A stretch of DNA of 64,000 nt, from contig NZ_JAARZC010000002.1 of NCBI RefSeq assembly GCF_014229095.1, forward strand, positions 248,001-312,000. The letters run 5' to 3'. The notes beneath the pieces were generated by a model. That model searched no databases. It saw only the letters and a program-made list of their open reading frames with translations, and was not told the origin of the DNA. Within the stretch, counting starts at the first letter, position 1. Every line of letters begins with the position of its first letter. A program made the position numbers and the translations under genes. The stretch is from Listeria cossartiae subsp. cayugensis (GTDB lineage: Bacteria; Bacillota; Bacilli; Lactobacillales; Listeriaceae). This document shows positions 26,811 through 37,291 of the stretch, one piece after another.

Positions 26811-27242
26811 ATGTTCATGGGAGAATATCAACACAACATCGATATAAAGGGCAGATTAATTGTGCCAGCTAAATTCCGTGAGCTTTTGGGGGATAATTTT
26901 GTTATAACCCGAGGACTTGATAAGTGTTTATTTGCTTATCCACAAGAGGAATGGAAAAAGCTTGAAGAAAAGCTCCAAACCTTACCACTTACTAAGAAAG
27001 ATGCTCGTTCCTTTACACGTTTCTTCTTTTCCGGTGCGTCTGAATGTGAACTAGACAAACAAGGTCGGATTAATATTCCATCCAACTTATTACAGTATGC
27101 GGATTTGGAAAAAGAAACAGTTATTATTGGGGTTTCAAGTCGTATTGAAATTTGGAGTAAATCAGAGTGGGACGATGTCTTTAACGAGGCAGAAGAATCT
27201 TTTGCTGATTTAGCCGAAAATATGATTGGCTTCGATATTTAA
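26811..27242 (+). CDS. mraZ: MraZ transcriptional regulator of the dcw cluster
   Basis: MraZ is a DNA-binding protein of the SpoVT-AbrB fold that represses or modulates the division and cell wall cluster it heads. The 143-residue protein has two copies of the fold, with the DxxGR motifs DIKGRL and DKQGRI, and forms a ring in characterised species. The conserved start is [11 protein letters not shown]. The upstream GTGG array is its probable target. rsmH follows after 13 bases. Confidence 0.96.
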   Translation: MFMGEYQHNIDIKGRLIVPAKFRELLGDNFVITRGLDKCLFAYPQEEWKKLEEKLQTLPLTKKDARSFTRFFFSGASECELDKQGRINIPSNLLQYADLEKETVIIGVSSRIEIWSKSEWDDVFNEAEESFADLAENMIGFDI

Positions 27243-27255
27243 GGAGGGGAATTGC

Positions 27256-28194
27256 ATGTTTAAGCACGAAACCGTATTACTACATGAAACAGTCGATATG
27301 CTTGAAGTAAAACCAGACGGAATCTATGTCGATGCAACACTTGGCGGCGCAGGTCACTCCGAGTATTTACTAAATAAGCTTAATGAAAAAGGGCATTTAT
27401 TTGCTTTTGACCAAGATCAAACAGCGATTGATAATGCAGAAATTAAACTAGCAGATTATAGCGATAAAGTGACTTTTATTAAAGCCAATTTTCGCGATAT
27501 GAAAGAAGCATTAAACGAGCGTGGAATTGAAGCAGTTGATGGGATTTTATATGATTTAGGTGTTTCTTCCCCTCAATTAGACGAACGAGAACGTGGTTTT
27601 AGTTATCACCAAGATGCTGCACTAGATATGCGAATGGATCAAGAACAAGAATTGACAGCAAAAACTATTGTCAATGAATGGTCTTACCAAGATTTAATCC
27701 GTATATTTTTTCAGTATGGTGAAGAAAAATTCTCGAAACAAATTGCTCGTGAAATCGAACGTCGTCGTGAAGTAAAACCAATTGAAACAACCGGCGAACT
27801 AGTAGATATTATCAAAACAGCTATCCCGGCGCCAGCAAGAAGAAAAGGCGGACATCCAGGGAAACGCACTTTTCAAGCTATCCGAATTGCCGTTAATGAC
27901 GAATTAGGTGCAGTAGAGGATTCGCTTGAAAAAGCCTTAACTTTAATAAAACCAGGCGGCAGAATTAGCGTAATTACGTTCCATTCATTAGAAGACCGCA
28001 TAACTAAGCAATTATTCCAAGAAGCGACAAAAGGACCAGATTTACCACCAGGTCTTCCAGTCATTCCAGATGAATATAAACCAGATTTCAAACTTGCTAC
28101 AAGAAAACCAATCGTACCAAGTGAAGAGGAACTGGAACAAAACAACCGAGCACGTTCAGCGAAATTACGCGTGATCGAAAAAATTATCAAATAG
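27256..28194 (+). CDS. rsmH: 16S rRNA (cytosine1402-N4)-methyltransferase
   Basis: RsmH (MraW) methylates C1402 in the decoding centre of 16S rRNA. Visible motifs: [16 protein letters not shown], the SAM-binding [27 protein letters not shown], and the C-terminal [14 protein letters not shown]. 312 residues from the ATG at 27256, which lies behind AAGGAGGGGAATTGC. An upstream in-frame start at 27226 overlaps mraZ. Confidence 0.96.
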   Translation: MFKHETVLLHETVDMLEVKPDGIYVDATLGGAGHSEYLLNKLNEKGHLFAFDQDQTAIDNAEIKLADYSDKVTFIKANFRDMKEALNERGIEAVDGILYDLGVSSPQLDERERGFSYHQDAALDMRMDQEQELTAKTIVNEWSYQDLIRIFFQYGEEKFSKQIAREIERRREVKPIETTGELVDIIKTAIPAPARRKGGHPGKRTFQAIRIAVNDELGAVEDSLEKALTLIKPGGRISVITFHSLEDRITKQLFQEATKGPDLPPGLPVIPDEYKPDFKLATRKPIVPSEEELEQNNRARSAKLRVIEKIIK

Positions 28195-28210
28195 CAGGAG
28201 TTGAAAAAAT

Positions 28211-28573
28211 GTGAGCAATGTCGCCTATAAATCGAATCTCGAACCAAATAGAGTACATAGAGAAGCGGAACAGCCTAAAAAACAAATCCTAAGACGTGGT
28301 CAAATGACGCTCGGGGAAAAACTAATCATCACGATTGCGCTTGCGATTGTTTTAGTTGTTGCTTTTCGTATCATTAGTGTACAAGCTCAAATTTACACCG
28401 TAAACCAAGAAATTCAAACAAAAGAAACTAAAATTCTCGAACAACAAAAATCAAATGAAGACTTAAAAGTAGAAGTAAAAGATCTAGGGAGATATGAACG
28501 TATTTTAAAAATCGCTAAAGAAAAAGGGTTAAAACTTGATGGCGATAATGTGAAAGTGGTAGATGGTCAATGA
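28211..28573 (+). CDS. ftsL: Cell division protein FtsL
   Basis: Bitopic division protein that forms a complex with DivIB and DivIC and activates septal peptidoglycan synthesis. The 120-residue protein has a basic cytoplasmic head, one membrane helix (about 37-56) and an extracytoplasmic coiled coil (about 60-105, QTKETKILEQQKSNEDLKVE). GTG start behind GGAG; an ATG two bases upstream is followed by TGA. The stop overlaps the pbpB start (ATGA), so the two genes are coupled. Confidence 0.92.
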   Translation: MSNVAYKSNLEPNRVHREAEQPKKQILRRGQMTLGEKLIITIALAIVLVVAFRIISVQAQIYTVNQEIQTKETKILEQQKSNEDLKVEVKDLGRYERILKIAKEKGLKLDGDNVKVVDGQ

Positions 28574-30828
28574 AACGGCGTATAGGTAACATGAGAAGGG
28601 GAGCTCTTGTACTTTTTATCTTTTTCACGATTCTCTTTCTCTTAGTTTCTGGCCGTTTTCTTTATTTGCAAATTACGGGAGAAGCAAATGGAGTTCCACT
28701 TGCAGCAAAAGCATCTAAACAACATTTAAAAAGCAGTGTTCTCGAAGCAAAACGCGGCTCCATTTTAGATCGTAAAGGAGAAGTGTTGGCAGAGGATACG
28801 GCTTCTTACACGATTGCAGCAGTTGTTAGTGATAAACTTTCCAAAACAACGAAAAATCCGATGCGTGTAGTGGACGAAGAAAAAACAGCGCGCGTACTTG
28901 CAAAATATATTCCGATGGACGAATCTGACATTTTAGATAAACTCCAAGAAAAAGGAAAGTATCAAGTCGAATTCGGCGCTGCTGGTAAAAAAATCTCCAC
29001 AGAAACAAAAGCAGAAATCGACAAAGAGAAACTGCCGGGTATTGAATTTACCCGCCAATCCGAACGCTTCTATCCTAATGGAACGTTTGCGACACAATTA
29101 ATCGGTTTTGCACAACAAGAAGAAGAGAAGAATACTACTGTTTTAGAAGGTAAAATGGGAATTGAATCCCGTTATAACGATATTTTAACTGGTAAAAACG
29201 GCAAGATTGACTACAGCACAGACAGAATGGGGTATATTTTGCCTAATTCTAAAAATAAAGTAACAGAAGCGAAAGATGGTAAAGATATCACGCTGACGCT
29301 AGATAAAAAGATTCAAACCTTTTTAGAAGATACGATGACTACTGTTGACGCAAAATACAAACCGAAAAATATGATGGCTGTTGTAGCTGATCCAAAAACG
29401 GGTGAAATTTTAGCTATTAGTCAACGTCCTTCTTTCAATCCAGCTGACCGTTCAACGATTACTGGGAATAGTTCTAGTATTTGGCAAGATTTACCTGTTG
29501 AGTATGCTTATGAGCCGGGTTCGGTAATGAAGATTATCTCCCTTGCTTCTGCGATTGACACAAATGTATATAATGCCAATGATTACTATCAATCTGGTTC
29601 TTACAAAGTAGGCGATATTGCCATCCATGACCATAACAACGGAAATGGTTGGGGCTCCATTACGTATCGTGAAGGGGTAGAACGTTCTAGTAACGTCGCC
29701 TTCGCTAAACTCCTAAACAAAATGGGCACAGATACGTTTAAAACCTATTTAGATAAATTTGGTTTTGGGAAGAAAACAGGAATTGCCTTACCTAATGAAA
29801 CAAACGGTAAAATCCTCTATAACTACCCAATTGAAAAAGTAACAACCGTTTTCGGACAAGGGACAACCGTTTCGATGATGCAAATGATTCAAGCCGCATC
29901 CGCAATTGCCAGTGACGGCACAATGAAAGAACCATATGTTGTTTCCAGTGTAAAAGATTCAAACACAGGCGAAGAAACCAAAACAGAAACAAAAATTGCC
30001 GGCAAACCAATCAGTGCAGAAACCGCCAAGAAAACACGTAACGAATTAAAAAACGTTATTAGCGGCCAAAATGGTACTGGTAAATTATATGCGATTCCAG
30101 GATATGATGTAGCTGGTAAAACAGGGACATCGCAAATTCCAGATCCAAAAACAGGGAAATATATGACTGGCGCAGATAATTATATCTTCTCCTTCCTCGG
30201 TATGGCACCAGCGGACAATCCTGAATTAGTTATTTACGTAACAATGCAGCAACCGCAATTATCTGGTAGCCAAACAGGTGGTGAAGCAGTGTCAGAAGTA
30301 TTTAATCCTGTTATGAAAAACAGTCTACAGTACATGAACATTAAACCTGGTGATGTGGAAAAATTAGCTTCTGAAAAAGTACCAGTTTTAGCAGGGAAAA
30401 CAGTGGAAGAAGCTAAAAAAGCAGTAGAAGATAAAGGCTTGGAACCAGTCGTAGTCGGCAATGGTAAAAAGATTGTCCAACAACTGCCACAAGCAAATAG
30501 CGCCATCATGCAAGGACAAAAAGTTATTTTAATGACGGACGGCGATATGACCGCACCAAATATGATTACTTGGTCTAAAGACGATGCGCTGAAAGTTTCT
30601 GAAATAACCGGTATTCCTTTTGAGTTTTCAGGAAATGGTTATGTGAGGGAACAAAGCGTTTCCGAGGGTAGCGTCATTAATAGCGACACGAAAATGAAAC
30701 TAACCCTCGCGCCACCAGAAGAAATTGGCGATTTTAATCAAAATCACGATCAAGATACCGCAGAAAAAAATAAAAAAGCGACTGACATCCAAGAAAATGC
30801 CGGTATCGGCGATTTGCTCAATCAATAA
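28570..30828 (+). CDS. pbpB: Penicillin-binding protein 2B (septal transpeptidase)
   Basis: Class B PBP that cross-links septal peptidoglycan. 752 residues: short cytoplasmic tail, membrane helix (about 12-31), dimerisation domain, and transpeptidase domain with active-site Ser318 in EPGSVMK, SSN (ERSSNVAF) and KTG (Lys517, GKTGTSQ). Two PASTA domains follow (about 600-655 and 660-712). This is the usual layout for Firmicute division PBPs. ATGA overlap with ftsL. Confidence 0.95.
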   Translation: MKRRIGNMRRGALVLFIFFTILFLLVSGRFLYLQITGEANGVPLAAKASKQHLKSSVLEAKRGSILDRKGEVLAEDTASYTIAAVVSDKLSKTTKNPMRVVDEEKTARVLAKYIPMDESDILDKLQEKGKYQVEFGAAGKKISTETKAEIDKEKLPGIEFTRQSERFYPNGTFATQLIGFAQQEEEKNTTVLEGKMGIESRYNDILTGKNGKIDYSTDRMGYILPNSKNKVTEAKDGKDITLTLDKKIQTFLEDTMTTVDAKYKPKNMMAVVADPKTGEILAISQRPSFNPADRSTITGNSSSIWQDLPVEYAYEPGSVMKIISLASAIDTNVYNANDYYQSGSYKVGDIAIHDHNNGNGWGSITYREGVERSSNVAFAKLLNKMGTDTFKTYLDKFGFGKKTGIALPNETNGKILYNYPIEKVTTVFGQGTTVSMMQMIQAASAIASDGTMKEPYVVSSVKDSNTGEETKTETKIAGKPISAETAKKTRNELKNVISGQNGTGKLYAIPGYDVAGKTGTSQIPDPKTGKYMTGADNYIFSFLGMAPADNPELVIYVTMQQPQLSGSQTGGEAVSEVFNPVMKNSLQYMNIKPGDVEKLASEKVPVLAGKTVEEAKKAVEDKGLEPVVVGNGKKIVQQLPQANSAIMQGQKVILMTDGDMTAPNMITWSKDDALKVSEITGIPFEFSGNGYVREQSVSEGSVINSDTKMKLTLAPPEEIGDFNQNHDQDTAEKNKKATDIQENAGIGDLLNQ

Positions 30829-30837
30829 TAGGAAGAT

Positions 30838-30872
30838 AGAAGTATGTCAGCTTTACAAAGTGGCATACTTCT
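30838..30872 (+). terminator. Hairpin after pbpB, possible terminator or processing site
   Basis: AGAAGTATGTCA, 11-base loop, TGGCATACTTCT: strong stem with one mismatch but no T run, so read-through into murE is likely. It could stabilise the 3' end of the upstream mRNA. Confidence 0.5.
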
Positions 30873-30999
30873 AACTTTAAATGCAATCTGTGTCTTTTGT
30901 CGTGGTAGCTATACGCTGTTGTTTTTGCTAAGATAGAAAAGGATTCTTTTTGGTTTTAGCAAAACTAACAGAAAGAATAAGTTTGAGGAGATGGCAAGA

Positions 31000-32475
31000 A
31001 TGAAGTTAAAGGGACTAATGCAAGCTATCCCGGTTTATACTGGCGAGGCGAGTGAAGCAATCGAAATTAGTCAAATCGCCCAAGATAGTAGAAAAGTACA
31101 ACCAGGGACACTGTTTATTTGTATAGACGGGGAATTGGTGGATGGACATCAGTTCGCAGCACGCGCAGTAGAACTTGGTGCGGTAGCAATTATCGCAGAA
31201 AAACCAGTGGACGTTGCGATTCCGGTATTATACGTTAGAGATTCCAAACGTGCCATGGCGATGTTAGCCGATTATTTTTACGGTTCACCAACCCAAGCAT
31301 TAAAATTAGTTGGGATTACTGGCACCAACGGGAAAACAACCGTGAGCCACTTAGTAGAACAAATCGTTCGTGAAAATGGCGAACAAACAGGCTTAATTGG
31401 TACGATGTATCGCAAAATTGGTGACCAAATTTTAGAAACGAAAAATACAACACCAGATAGCCTCACGTTACAAGAAACTTTCCGAGATATGTTACTTAGC
31501 GGAGTAAGTACGGCTGTGATGGAAGTATCCTCACACGCGCTCGTTCAAGGTCGCGTATACGGCTCAGACTATGATGTCGCTGTATTCATGAATTTATCTC
31601 AAGATCACCTAGATTATCACCATACAATGGAAGAATATGCCAACGCAAAAAGTTTACTATTCGCGCAACTAGGTAATAGCTATCATACAAGTAATCCAAA
31701 AATTGCTGTACTCAATGCAGATGATACGGAAAGCGTGCGCATGCAAACCGCAACAGCCGCTCACGTTATTACTTTCGGAATTAAAGAACAAGCTGATTTT
31801 AAAGCAAGCAATATTAAAATTACAAGCGATGGTTCTACCTTTGATTTAGCGACACCAGTTGGTAATTTCGCTTTGAAAATAAAAATGATTGGGAACTTCA
31901 GCGTTTATAACGTATTAGCTGCGATTGCCACTAGTTTCGCACTACATATTCCAATCGAAAAAGCAATTGCGACCGTGGAAACTATACCAGGTGTCAAAGG
32001 ACGTTTCGAACTCGTACATGCAGGGCAAGATTTCCCTGTCATTGTCGATTATGCTCATACACCAGACGGCTTGTTAAATGTTTTGCAAACGATTGATGAA
32101 TTTGCAGAAAAACGCGTTTTTGTCGTTGTTGGCTGCGGCGGCGACCGTGACAAAGGAAAACGACCACAAATGGCCAAAATTGCTGTTGACTATGCAACAA
32201 ACCCTATTTTCACATCCGATAATCCACGCAGTGAAAATCCACATGCGATTATTGAAGATATGATTCAAGGCGTTCCAGATAGCAATTCTTATGTTGTTCA
32301 TGAGAACCGCCGAGACGCCATTCGTTTTGCAGTAAACGAGGCCGAAACAGGGGATGTTATTCTGATTGCTGGAAAAGGCCATGAAGATTATCAATTGATT
32401 GGCGATGAGGTTATTGATTTCGATGATCGCGTGGAAGCTCGAATAGCTATTGAAAAAAAACTCGGACTCGCATAA
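31000..32475 (+). CDS. murE: UDP-N-acetylmuramyl-tripeptide synthetase (meso-DAP adding)
   Basis: MurE adds the third residue of the peptidoglycan stem peptide. The ATP-binding P-loop [13 protein letters not shown] is near residue 105. The DNPRSENP motif marks the meso-diaminopimelate-adding type, as expected for Listeria. 491 residues. I start at the ATG at 31000, nine bases after GAGGAG; the ATG at 30991 lies right at that site. A 160-base gap after pbpB could hold a second promoter, but I do not see a clear one. Confidence 0.95.
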   Translation: MKLKGLMQAIPVYTGEASEAIEISQIAQDSRKVQPGTLFICIDGELVDGHQFAARAVELGAVAIIAEKPVDVAIPVLYVRDSKRAMAMLADYFYGSPTQALKLVGITGTNGKTTVSHLVEQIVRENGEQTGLIGTMYRKIGDQILETKNTTPDSLTLQETFRDMLLSGVSTAVMEVSSHALVQGRVYGSDYDVAVFMNLSQDHLDYHHTMEEYANAKSLLFAQLGNSYHTSNPKIAVLNADDTESVRMQTATAAHVITFGIKEQADFKASNIKITSDGSTFDLATPVGNFALKIKMIGNFSVYNVLAAIATSFALHIPIEKAIATVETIPGVKGRFELVHAGQDFPVIVDYAHTPDGLLNVLQTIDEFAEKRVFVVVGCGGDRDKGKRPQMAKIAVDYATNPIFTSDNPRSENPHAIIEDMIQGVPDSNSYVVHENRRDAIRFAVNEAETGDVILIAGKGHEDYQLIGDEVIDFDDRVEARIAIEKKLGLA

Positions 32476-32521
32476 AATATGAAGTGAAGTGCTTTGACAA
32501 ACAGATTGGGGAGAATTTATT

Positions 32522-33496
32522 GTGTCTTTATACATGTTAGTATCAACATTTGCAGTGGCTTTTATCATTACAGTGATAGGTGTCCCGCTATTTATACCAT
32601 TTTTGGTGAAGTTAAAATTCGGCCAAAGTATTAGAGATGAAGGCCCGAAAATGCATGAAAAGAAATCAGGAACACCAACAATGGGTGCAGTTGTATTCAT
32701 TATCGCCATGCTGATTAGCTTTTTAATCTTTTCGTTCATCAGTGGGGAAGTTAGTGCGGCTACGTGGCTACTATTTATCGCGCTGGCATTATTTGGCGCT
32801 TTAGGTTTTCTGGACGACTATATCAAAGTAGTTCAAAAACGTAACTTAGGTCTTACTTCAAAACAGAAGTTTTTAGGTCAAGTTGCGATTTCGATTTTAT
32901 TTTATCTTGTGTATCATTTTAGTGGATTTGCCGAAACACTTAATATTCCATTTACGAATATCGAAGTGGATCTTGGCTGGTTCTTTGTTATCTTCATCTT
33001 GTTCTGGTTAGTTGGTTTCTCCAATGCAGTCAATTTAACAGACGGTTTAGACGGACTTGTTTCTGGTCTATCTGTGATTGCTTTTTCTGCTTTTGGTGTG
33101 ATTGCTTTTTACCAAGAACAAATGGATGTCGCGATTTTCTGTTTTGCAATTGTCGGCGGTATGCTTGGATTTCTATTATTTAATAAAAATCCAGCGAAAA
33201 TCTTCATGGGAGATACCGGCTCACTTGCACTTGGCGGAAGTATCGCAGCAGTTTCTATTTTAGTACATCAAGAATGGCTGTTACTGTTAATCGGAATTAT
33301 TTTCGTGATTGAAACAGCATCTGTTATTTTACAAGTGTTTTACTTTAAGGCAACTGGAGGGAAACGAATTTTCCGTATGACACCAATTCATCATCACTTT
33401 GAACTTGGCGGCTGGTCTGAATGGCGTGTCGTTTTAACGTTCTGGGGAATCGGGCTAATCGGAGCAATTATCTCCGTCTGTGTAGTCATCTTTTAA
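32522..33496 (+). CDS. mraY: Phospho-N-acetylmuramoyl-pentapeptide-transferase
   Basis: MraY transfers phospho-MurNAc-pentapeptide to undecaprenyl phosphate, forming lipid I at the membrane. 324 residues with ten predicted helices. Catalytic motifs: [22 protein letters not shown] and the [12 protein letters not shown] loop. GTG start behind TTGGGGAG. Confidence 0.96.
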   Translation: MSLYMLVSTFAVAFIITVIGVPLFIPFLVKLKFGQSIRDEGPKMHEKKSGTPTMGAVVFIIAMLISFLIFSFISGEVSAATWLLFIALALFGALGFLDDYIKVVQKRNLGLTSKQKFLGQVAISILFYLVYHFSGFAETLNIPFTNIEVDLGWFFVIFILFWLVGFSNAVNLTDGLDGLVSGLSVIAFSAFGVIAFYQEQMDVAIFCFAIVGGMLGFLLFNKNPAKIFMGDTGSLALGGSIAAVSILVHQEWLLLLIGIIFVIETASVILQVFYFKATGGKRIFRMTPIHHHFELGGWSEWRVVLTFWGIGLIGAIISVCVVIF

Positions 33497-33635
33497 ATAA
33501 TGCGCCGCGATTTTTGCGGCAAAAGCGTCTCTAGTTAGCTGTTTTTTTACAGAATCTGGTTGGCGCTTTCCGTCGTTTTTGTGAATCTCATAAATACGAC
33601 CGCCAATTTTGATATAAATGGGGGAACCAAAGGAA
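33497..33635 (+). other. mraY-murD intergenic segment with a small hairpin
   Basis: Unusually long gap for this cluster. It contains GCCGC-7-GCGGC (33504-33520) without a proper T run, so read-through is expected. No promoter is clear. Confidence 0.4.
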
Positions 33636-35003
33636 ATGAAAAAAATTGAAATGTACCATCACAAAAAAGTGCTTGTCTTGGGTCTTGCAAGAAGTGGTGT
33701 TAGCGCGGCAACAATTATGCATAAACTGGGAGCGTTTGTTACAGTTAACGACCAAAAACCTTTTAGCGAAAATCCAGAAGCACAAGGTTTACTTGAACAA
33801 GGCATTAAAGTCATTTGTGGTTCGCACCCGATTGAACTTTTGGATGAGGGATTTGAGCTTGTTATAAAAAACCCTGGAATTCCATATAACAACCCAATGA
33901 TTGAAAAAGCGTTAAAACTGAAAATTCCAGTCATTACAGAAGTGGAATTAGCTTACCAAATTTCTGAGGCGCCGATTGTCGGAATCACAGGAACCAATGG
34001 TAAAACAACGACAACAACGATTATCCACCATATGTTAAATGCACACAAAGAAAATAGTTCTTTACTCGCAGGCAACATTGGTTTTCCAGCATCCGCTGTT
34101 GCTGAAAATGCGGCAAGTGATCAATATATTTCGATGGAATTATCTTCGTTCCAATTAATGGGCGTAGAAACATTCAAGCCGCATATTTCGGTCATTACGA
34201 ATATTTATGAGGCACATTTAGATTACCATACAGACCGTAGTGAATACGTTCAAGCAAAATGGCACATCCAAAAAAATCAAACAGCCGATGATTTCTTAGT
34301 AATTAACTGGGATCAAGAAGAGCTGAAAAACTTAACAAAACAAACAAAAGCCCAAATTATCCCATTCTCCACAACGCAACGTCTTGGCCAAGGAAGCTAT
34401 GTGCAAAATGGAAATATTATGTTCAACGATGAAGTAATTGGCGCACGTGATAATATTTTACTTCCTGGAGAGCATAACTTAGAAAACGTTCTCGCATCCG
34501 TTGCTGTAGCGAAAACATTAGGTGTTTCAAACGAAGAAATTATGCACGTGTTAGAAACATTTAAAGGCGTAGAACATCGGACGCAATTTGTTGTTGAATG
34601 GCAAGGTCGTAAATTTTATAACGACTCCAAAGCAACGAATATTCTTGCAACACAAAGTGCATTAAGAGGGTTTAAAAATCCAGTTGTTCTTCTAGCTGGG
34701 GGCTTAGATCGCGGCAATTCGTTCGATGAATTGCTACCATTTTTCAAAAATGTAAAATCTTTAATAGTCTTCGGCGAAACAGCAGATAAAATTGGCCGCG
34801 TTGGGAAAATTGCAGGCATCGATGTGCATTATGTTGATGATGTGGAGGCCGCTGTTCCGGTTGCGTATCGGGAATCTGCACCAGGAGATATTATCTTACT
34901 TTCACCAGCTTGTGCGAGTTGGGATCAATACCGAACATTTGAAGTTCGCGGAAATGCTTATATGGATGCGATCAGCGAACTAATAGAAGAGGTGGAAAAA
35001 TGA
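33636..35003 (+). CDS. murD: UDP-N-acetylmuramoyl-L-alanine:D-glutamate ligase
   Basis: MurD adds D-Glu to UDP-MurNAc-L-Ala. The N-terminal Rossmann-like motif [12 protein letters not shown], the P-loop [14 protein letters not shown] and the NDSKATN motif near the C-terminal domain are present. 455 residues from the ATG at 33636, preceded by GGGGG at about 11 bases and AAAGG nearer. ATGs at 33618 and 33651 are alternatives. Its stop overlaps murG (ATGA). Confidence 0.95.
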   Translation: MKKIEMYHHKKVLVLGLARSGVSAATIMHKLGAFVTVNDQKPFSENPEAQGLLEQGIKVICGSHPIELLDEGFELVIKNPGIPYNNPMIEKALKLKIPVITEVELAYQISEAPIVGITGTNGKTTTTTIIHHMLNAHKENSSLLAGNIGFPASAVAENAASDQYISMELSSFQLMGVETFKPHISVITNIYEAHLDYHTDRSEYVQAKWHIQKNQTADDFLVINWDQEELKNLTKQTKAQIIPFSTTQRLGQGSYVQNGNIMFNDEVIGARDNILLPGEHNLENVLASVAVAKTLGVSNEEIMHVLETFKGVEHRTQFVVEWQGRKFYNDSKATNILATQSALRGFKNPVVLLAGGLDRGNSFDELLPFFKNVKSLIVFGETADKIGRVGKIAGIDVHYVDDVEAAVPVAYRESAPGDIILLSPACASWDQYRTFEVRGNAYMDAISELIEEVEK

Positions 35004-36091
35004 AAGTAGCAATAAGTGGTGGCGGTACTGGAGGACATGTTTATCCAGCGCTTGCTTTCATCAGAGAATTAAAAAAAGTACATCCCGAAGCGGAGTTCTT
35101 ATACATTGGAACCGAAAAAGGATTAGAAGCTGGCATCGTTAAACGTGAAGGCATTCCTTTTGAAGCCATTGAAATTACTGGTTTTAAACGATCATTATCT
35201 GTTGAAAATATTAAAACGGTCATGCGTTTTCTAAGTGGTGCCAAAAAAAGTAAACAGATTTTACGCGACTTTAAGCCTGATGTGGTTATCGGTACAGGTG
35301 GATATGTTTGCGGCCCAGTCGTATATGCGGCTGCAAAATTAAAAATCCCTACTTTAATCCACGAGCAAAATAGTGTTGCTGGCTTAACGAATAAATTTTT
35401 AAGCCGTTACACGGATAAAGTGGCGATCTGTTTTGAAGAAGTAAGCGATTCTTTTGCATCAGAAAAAATTGTTTTTACTGGTAATCCACGCGCTTCGGAA
35501 GTAGTTGGAGTTGACTCAGAAGGTGCGCTTGAGGCATACGGACTTGTTTCCGGAAAGCCAACTGTCCTTGTTTTCGGAGGCAGTCGAGGGGCACGCGGCG
35601 TGAATGAAGCTGTTGAGGCGATTTTACCCGAATGGAACAATCGCGATTTTCAACTGCTTTATGTAACCGGTGAAGTACATTATGAAAAAATAAAAGATGC
35701 TTTAGCCGAGTTACATTTAGGTAATCATATTAGCGTTCAACCATTTATTTATGATATGCCGAAAATTTTAAACGCGGTGACATTGGTTGTTTCAAGAGCA
35801 GGGGCAACAACGCTTGCAGAACTAACAGCGCTTGGAGTGCCAAGTATCTTAATTCCTAGTCCATACGTAACTGCGAATCATCAAGAAAACAACGCGCGTG
35901 CATTAGAAAAAAATAATGCAGCAATCGTCATTACAGAAGCAGAATTACAAACTACCGATTTAATGGCGGCCGTTGATTCGATTTTGGATGACGAAGCAAA
36001 ACTAAACAGCATGAAACTAAGCGCCAAGCAGATGGGACGCCCTGATGCAGCCGCAAAACTAGTGGAAGCTGTACTAAGTATTATGAAATAA
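35000..36091 (+). CDS. murG: UDP-GlcNAc:lipid I N-acetylglucosaminyltransferase
   Basis: MurG makes lipid II from lipid I on the inner face of the membrane. GT-B glycosyltransferase of 363 residues with the N-terminal glycine loop [13 protein letters not shown], the second G-rich loop [12 protein letters not shown], and the sugar-nucleotide site [19 protein letters not shown] overlap with murD. Confidence 0.96.
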   Translation: MKVAISGGGTGGHVYPALAFIRELKKVHPEAEFLYIGTEKGLEAGIVKREGIPFEAIEITGFKRSLSVENIKTVMRFLSGAKKSKQILRDFKPDVVIGTGGYVCGPVVYAAAKLKIPTLIHEQNSVAGLTNKFLSRYTDKVAICFEEVSDSFASEKIVFTGNPRASEVVGVDSEGALEAYGLVSGKPTVLVFGGSRGARGVNEAVEAILPEWNNRDFQLLYVTGEVHYEKIKDALAELHLGNHISVQPFIYDMPKILNAVTLVVSRAGATTLAELTALGVPSILIPSPYVTANHQENNARALEKNNAAIVITEAELQTTDLMAAVDSILDDEAKLNSMKLSAKQMGRPDAAAKLVEAVLSIMK

Positions 36092-36113
36092 ATCGCAGAA
36101 AGGAGCGAGTAAA

Positions 36114-36926
36114 ATGGCGGAGAATAAACGAGTAATTTCCATTGAAAATCGTATTCCAGAACTAAAAAAATACCGCAAAAAAAAATTAATACGACATCTA
36201 GCCATTTTAATCGGAATTTTTGCGATTTTGATAGCTATTACGCTTTATTTTCTATCACCATTAAGTAAGTTAGATAAAATTACTGTAAGCGGCAATAAAC
36301 AACTTACTGAAAATGAAGTACGAAAAGAAAGCGGACTTACAATTGGCGAGTTTGTCATCGGTATAAGAAATGGAAAAACCGAAGACACGCTCAAGAAAAA
36401 CACACTCATTAAAGATGCGACTGTTTCTAAAGAAGGTTTAAATGATGTGCAAATCAACATAACCGAATTTAAAACAATCGGCTACCAACAAGCGGACGGA
36501 AAATACTACGATGTGCTTGAAAGTGGTATTATGCTAACGGATCAACCACGACAATTTCCAATTGGTAATGATTTGCTCTTCCAAAACTTTGAAAACGGCA
36601 AAACCCTTGAAAAAATGGTACAGCAAATTAATAAATTGCCAAAGGAAGTCGTTAGCTCCATTTCGGAAGTGATTTATAGTCCAACCGACAGCGACAAAAG
36701 CCATATTGAATTATATATGAATGATGGCAATCAGGTTTCCGCAGACATCAGTACTTTTGCAGAAAAAATGCAACACTATCCAGCCATCGTCGCGCAACTA
36801 GCAAATGGTCAAAAAGGTGTTATTGATATCGAAGTTGGTTCTTATTTCCAAAGTTATTATCAACAAAATGCTGAGAAAAAAGCAGCTGAAGAAAAAGCCG
36901 AAGAAAAGAAAAAATCAAACCAATAA
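36114..36926 (+). CDS. divIB: Cell division protein DivIB (FtsQ)
   Basis: Bitopic protein of the DivIB-FtsL-DivIC complex. 270 residues: basic cytoplasmic N-terminus, membrane helix (about 28-47), POTRA domain (about 50-120, LDKITVSGNKQLTENEV), beta domain and a charged C-terminal tail (EKKAAEEKAEEKKKSNQ). GAAAGGAGCG precedes the ATG. Confidence 0.94.
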   Translation: MAENKRVISIENRIPELKKYRKKKLIRHLAILIGIFAILIAITLYFLSPLSKLDKITVSGNKQLTENEVRKESGLTIGEFVIGIRNGKTEDTLKKNTLIKDATVSKEGLNDVQINITEFKTIGYQQADGKYYDVLESGIMLTDQPRQFPIGNDLLFQNFENGKTLEKMVQQINKLPKEVVSSISEVIYSPTDSDKSHIELYMNDGNQVSADISTFAEKMQHYPAIVAQLANGQKGVIDIEVGSYFQSYYQQNAEKKAAEEKAEEKKKSNQ

Positions 36927-37291
36927 TATAATTATTCTTCGCGCTAACTTTTGGCAAATTTATAGGTAACAGATGTTTCAAAAAGGTAACAAAATGGTGA
37001 CCTCAGACCAAGGGATACCAACACTTGTTCGCTTTTTGAATAAAATGAAAAAAATATCCTAAGAATTTGCCAAAAATTGTTCTTTGTGCTTTTATTACCT
37101 TCTTTCTTAGTGTAGACTGTAAATAAGTGATTTTGTATGTTAGGCAGAATGGGCAATCATTCTACACTGACGCCATAAAAATAAAGAAGTTTCATAGCTT
37201 ATTCAAGCAAGTTAAAAAACCGGCTTTTGCTCGGTATAAAAAATGAAATAAATAAATCTTAAATGACTAGAATAAAAGGAGGTGCCGATAA
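36927..37291 (+). other. divIB-ftsA intergenic region with dyads
   Basis: 365 bases without a supported gene. It holds a long-range inverted repeat (TTTTGGCAAATT at 36949-36960, AATTTGCCAAAA at 37064-37075), a repeated GGTAACA motif around 36964-36995, and a perfect dyad AGAATG-6-CATTCT (37146-37163). TATAAA at about 37235-37240 could be a -10 box for ftsA. In related species ftsAZ has its own promoters in this position; a clear -35/-10 pair is not visible here. Confidence 0.5.

Noticed and set aside
32074-32739. 221-codon ORF on the minus strand across murE-mraY
   Set aside because: It is antisense to two clearly conserved genes, has no ribosome binding site and looks like a codon-shadow (composition with many N, I, C).
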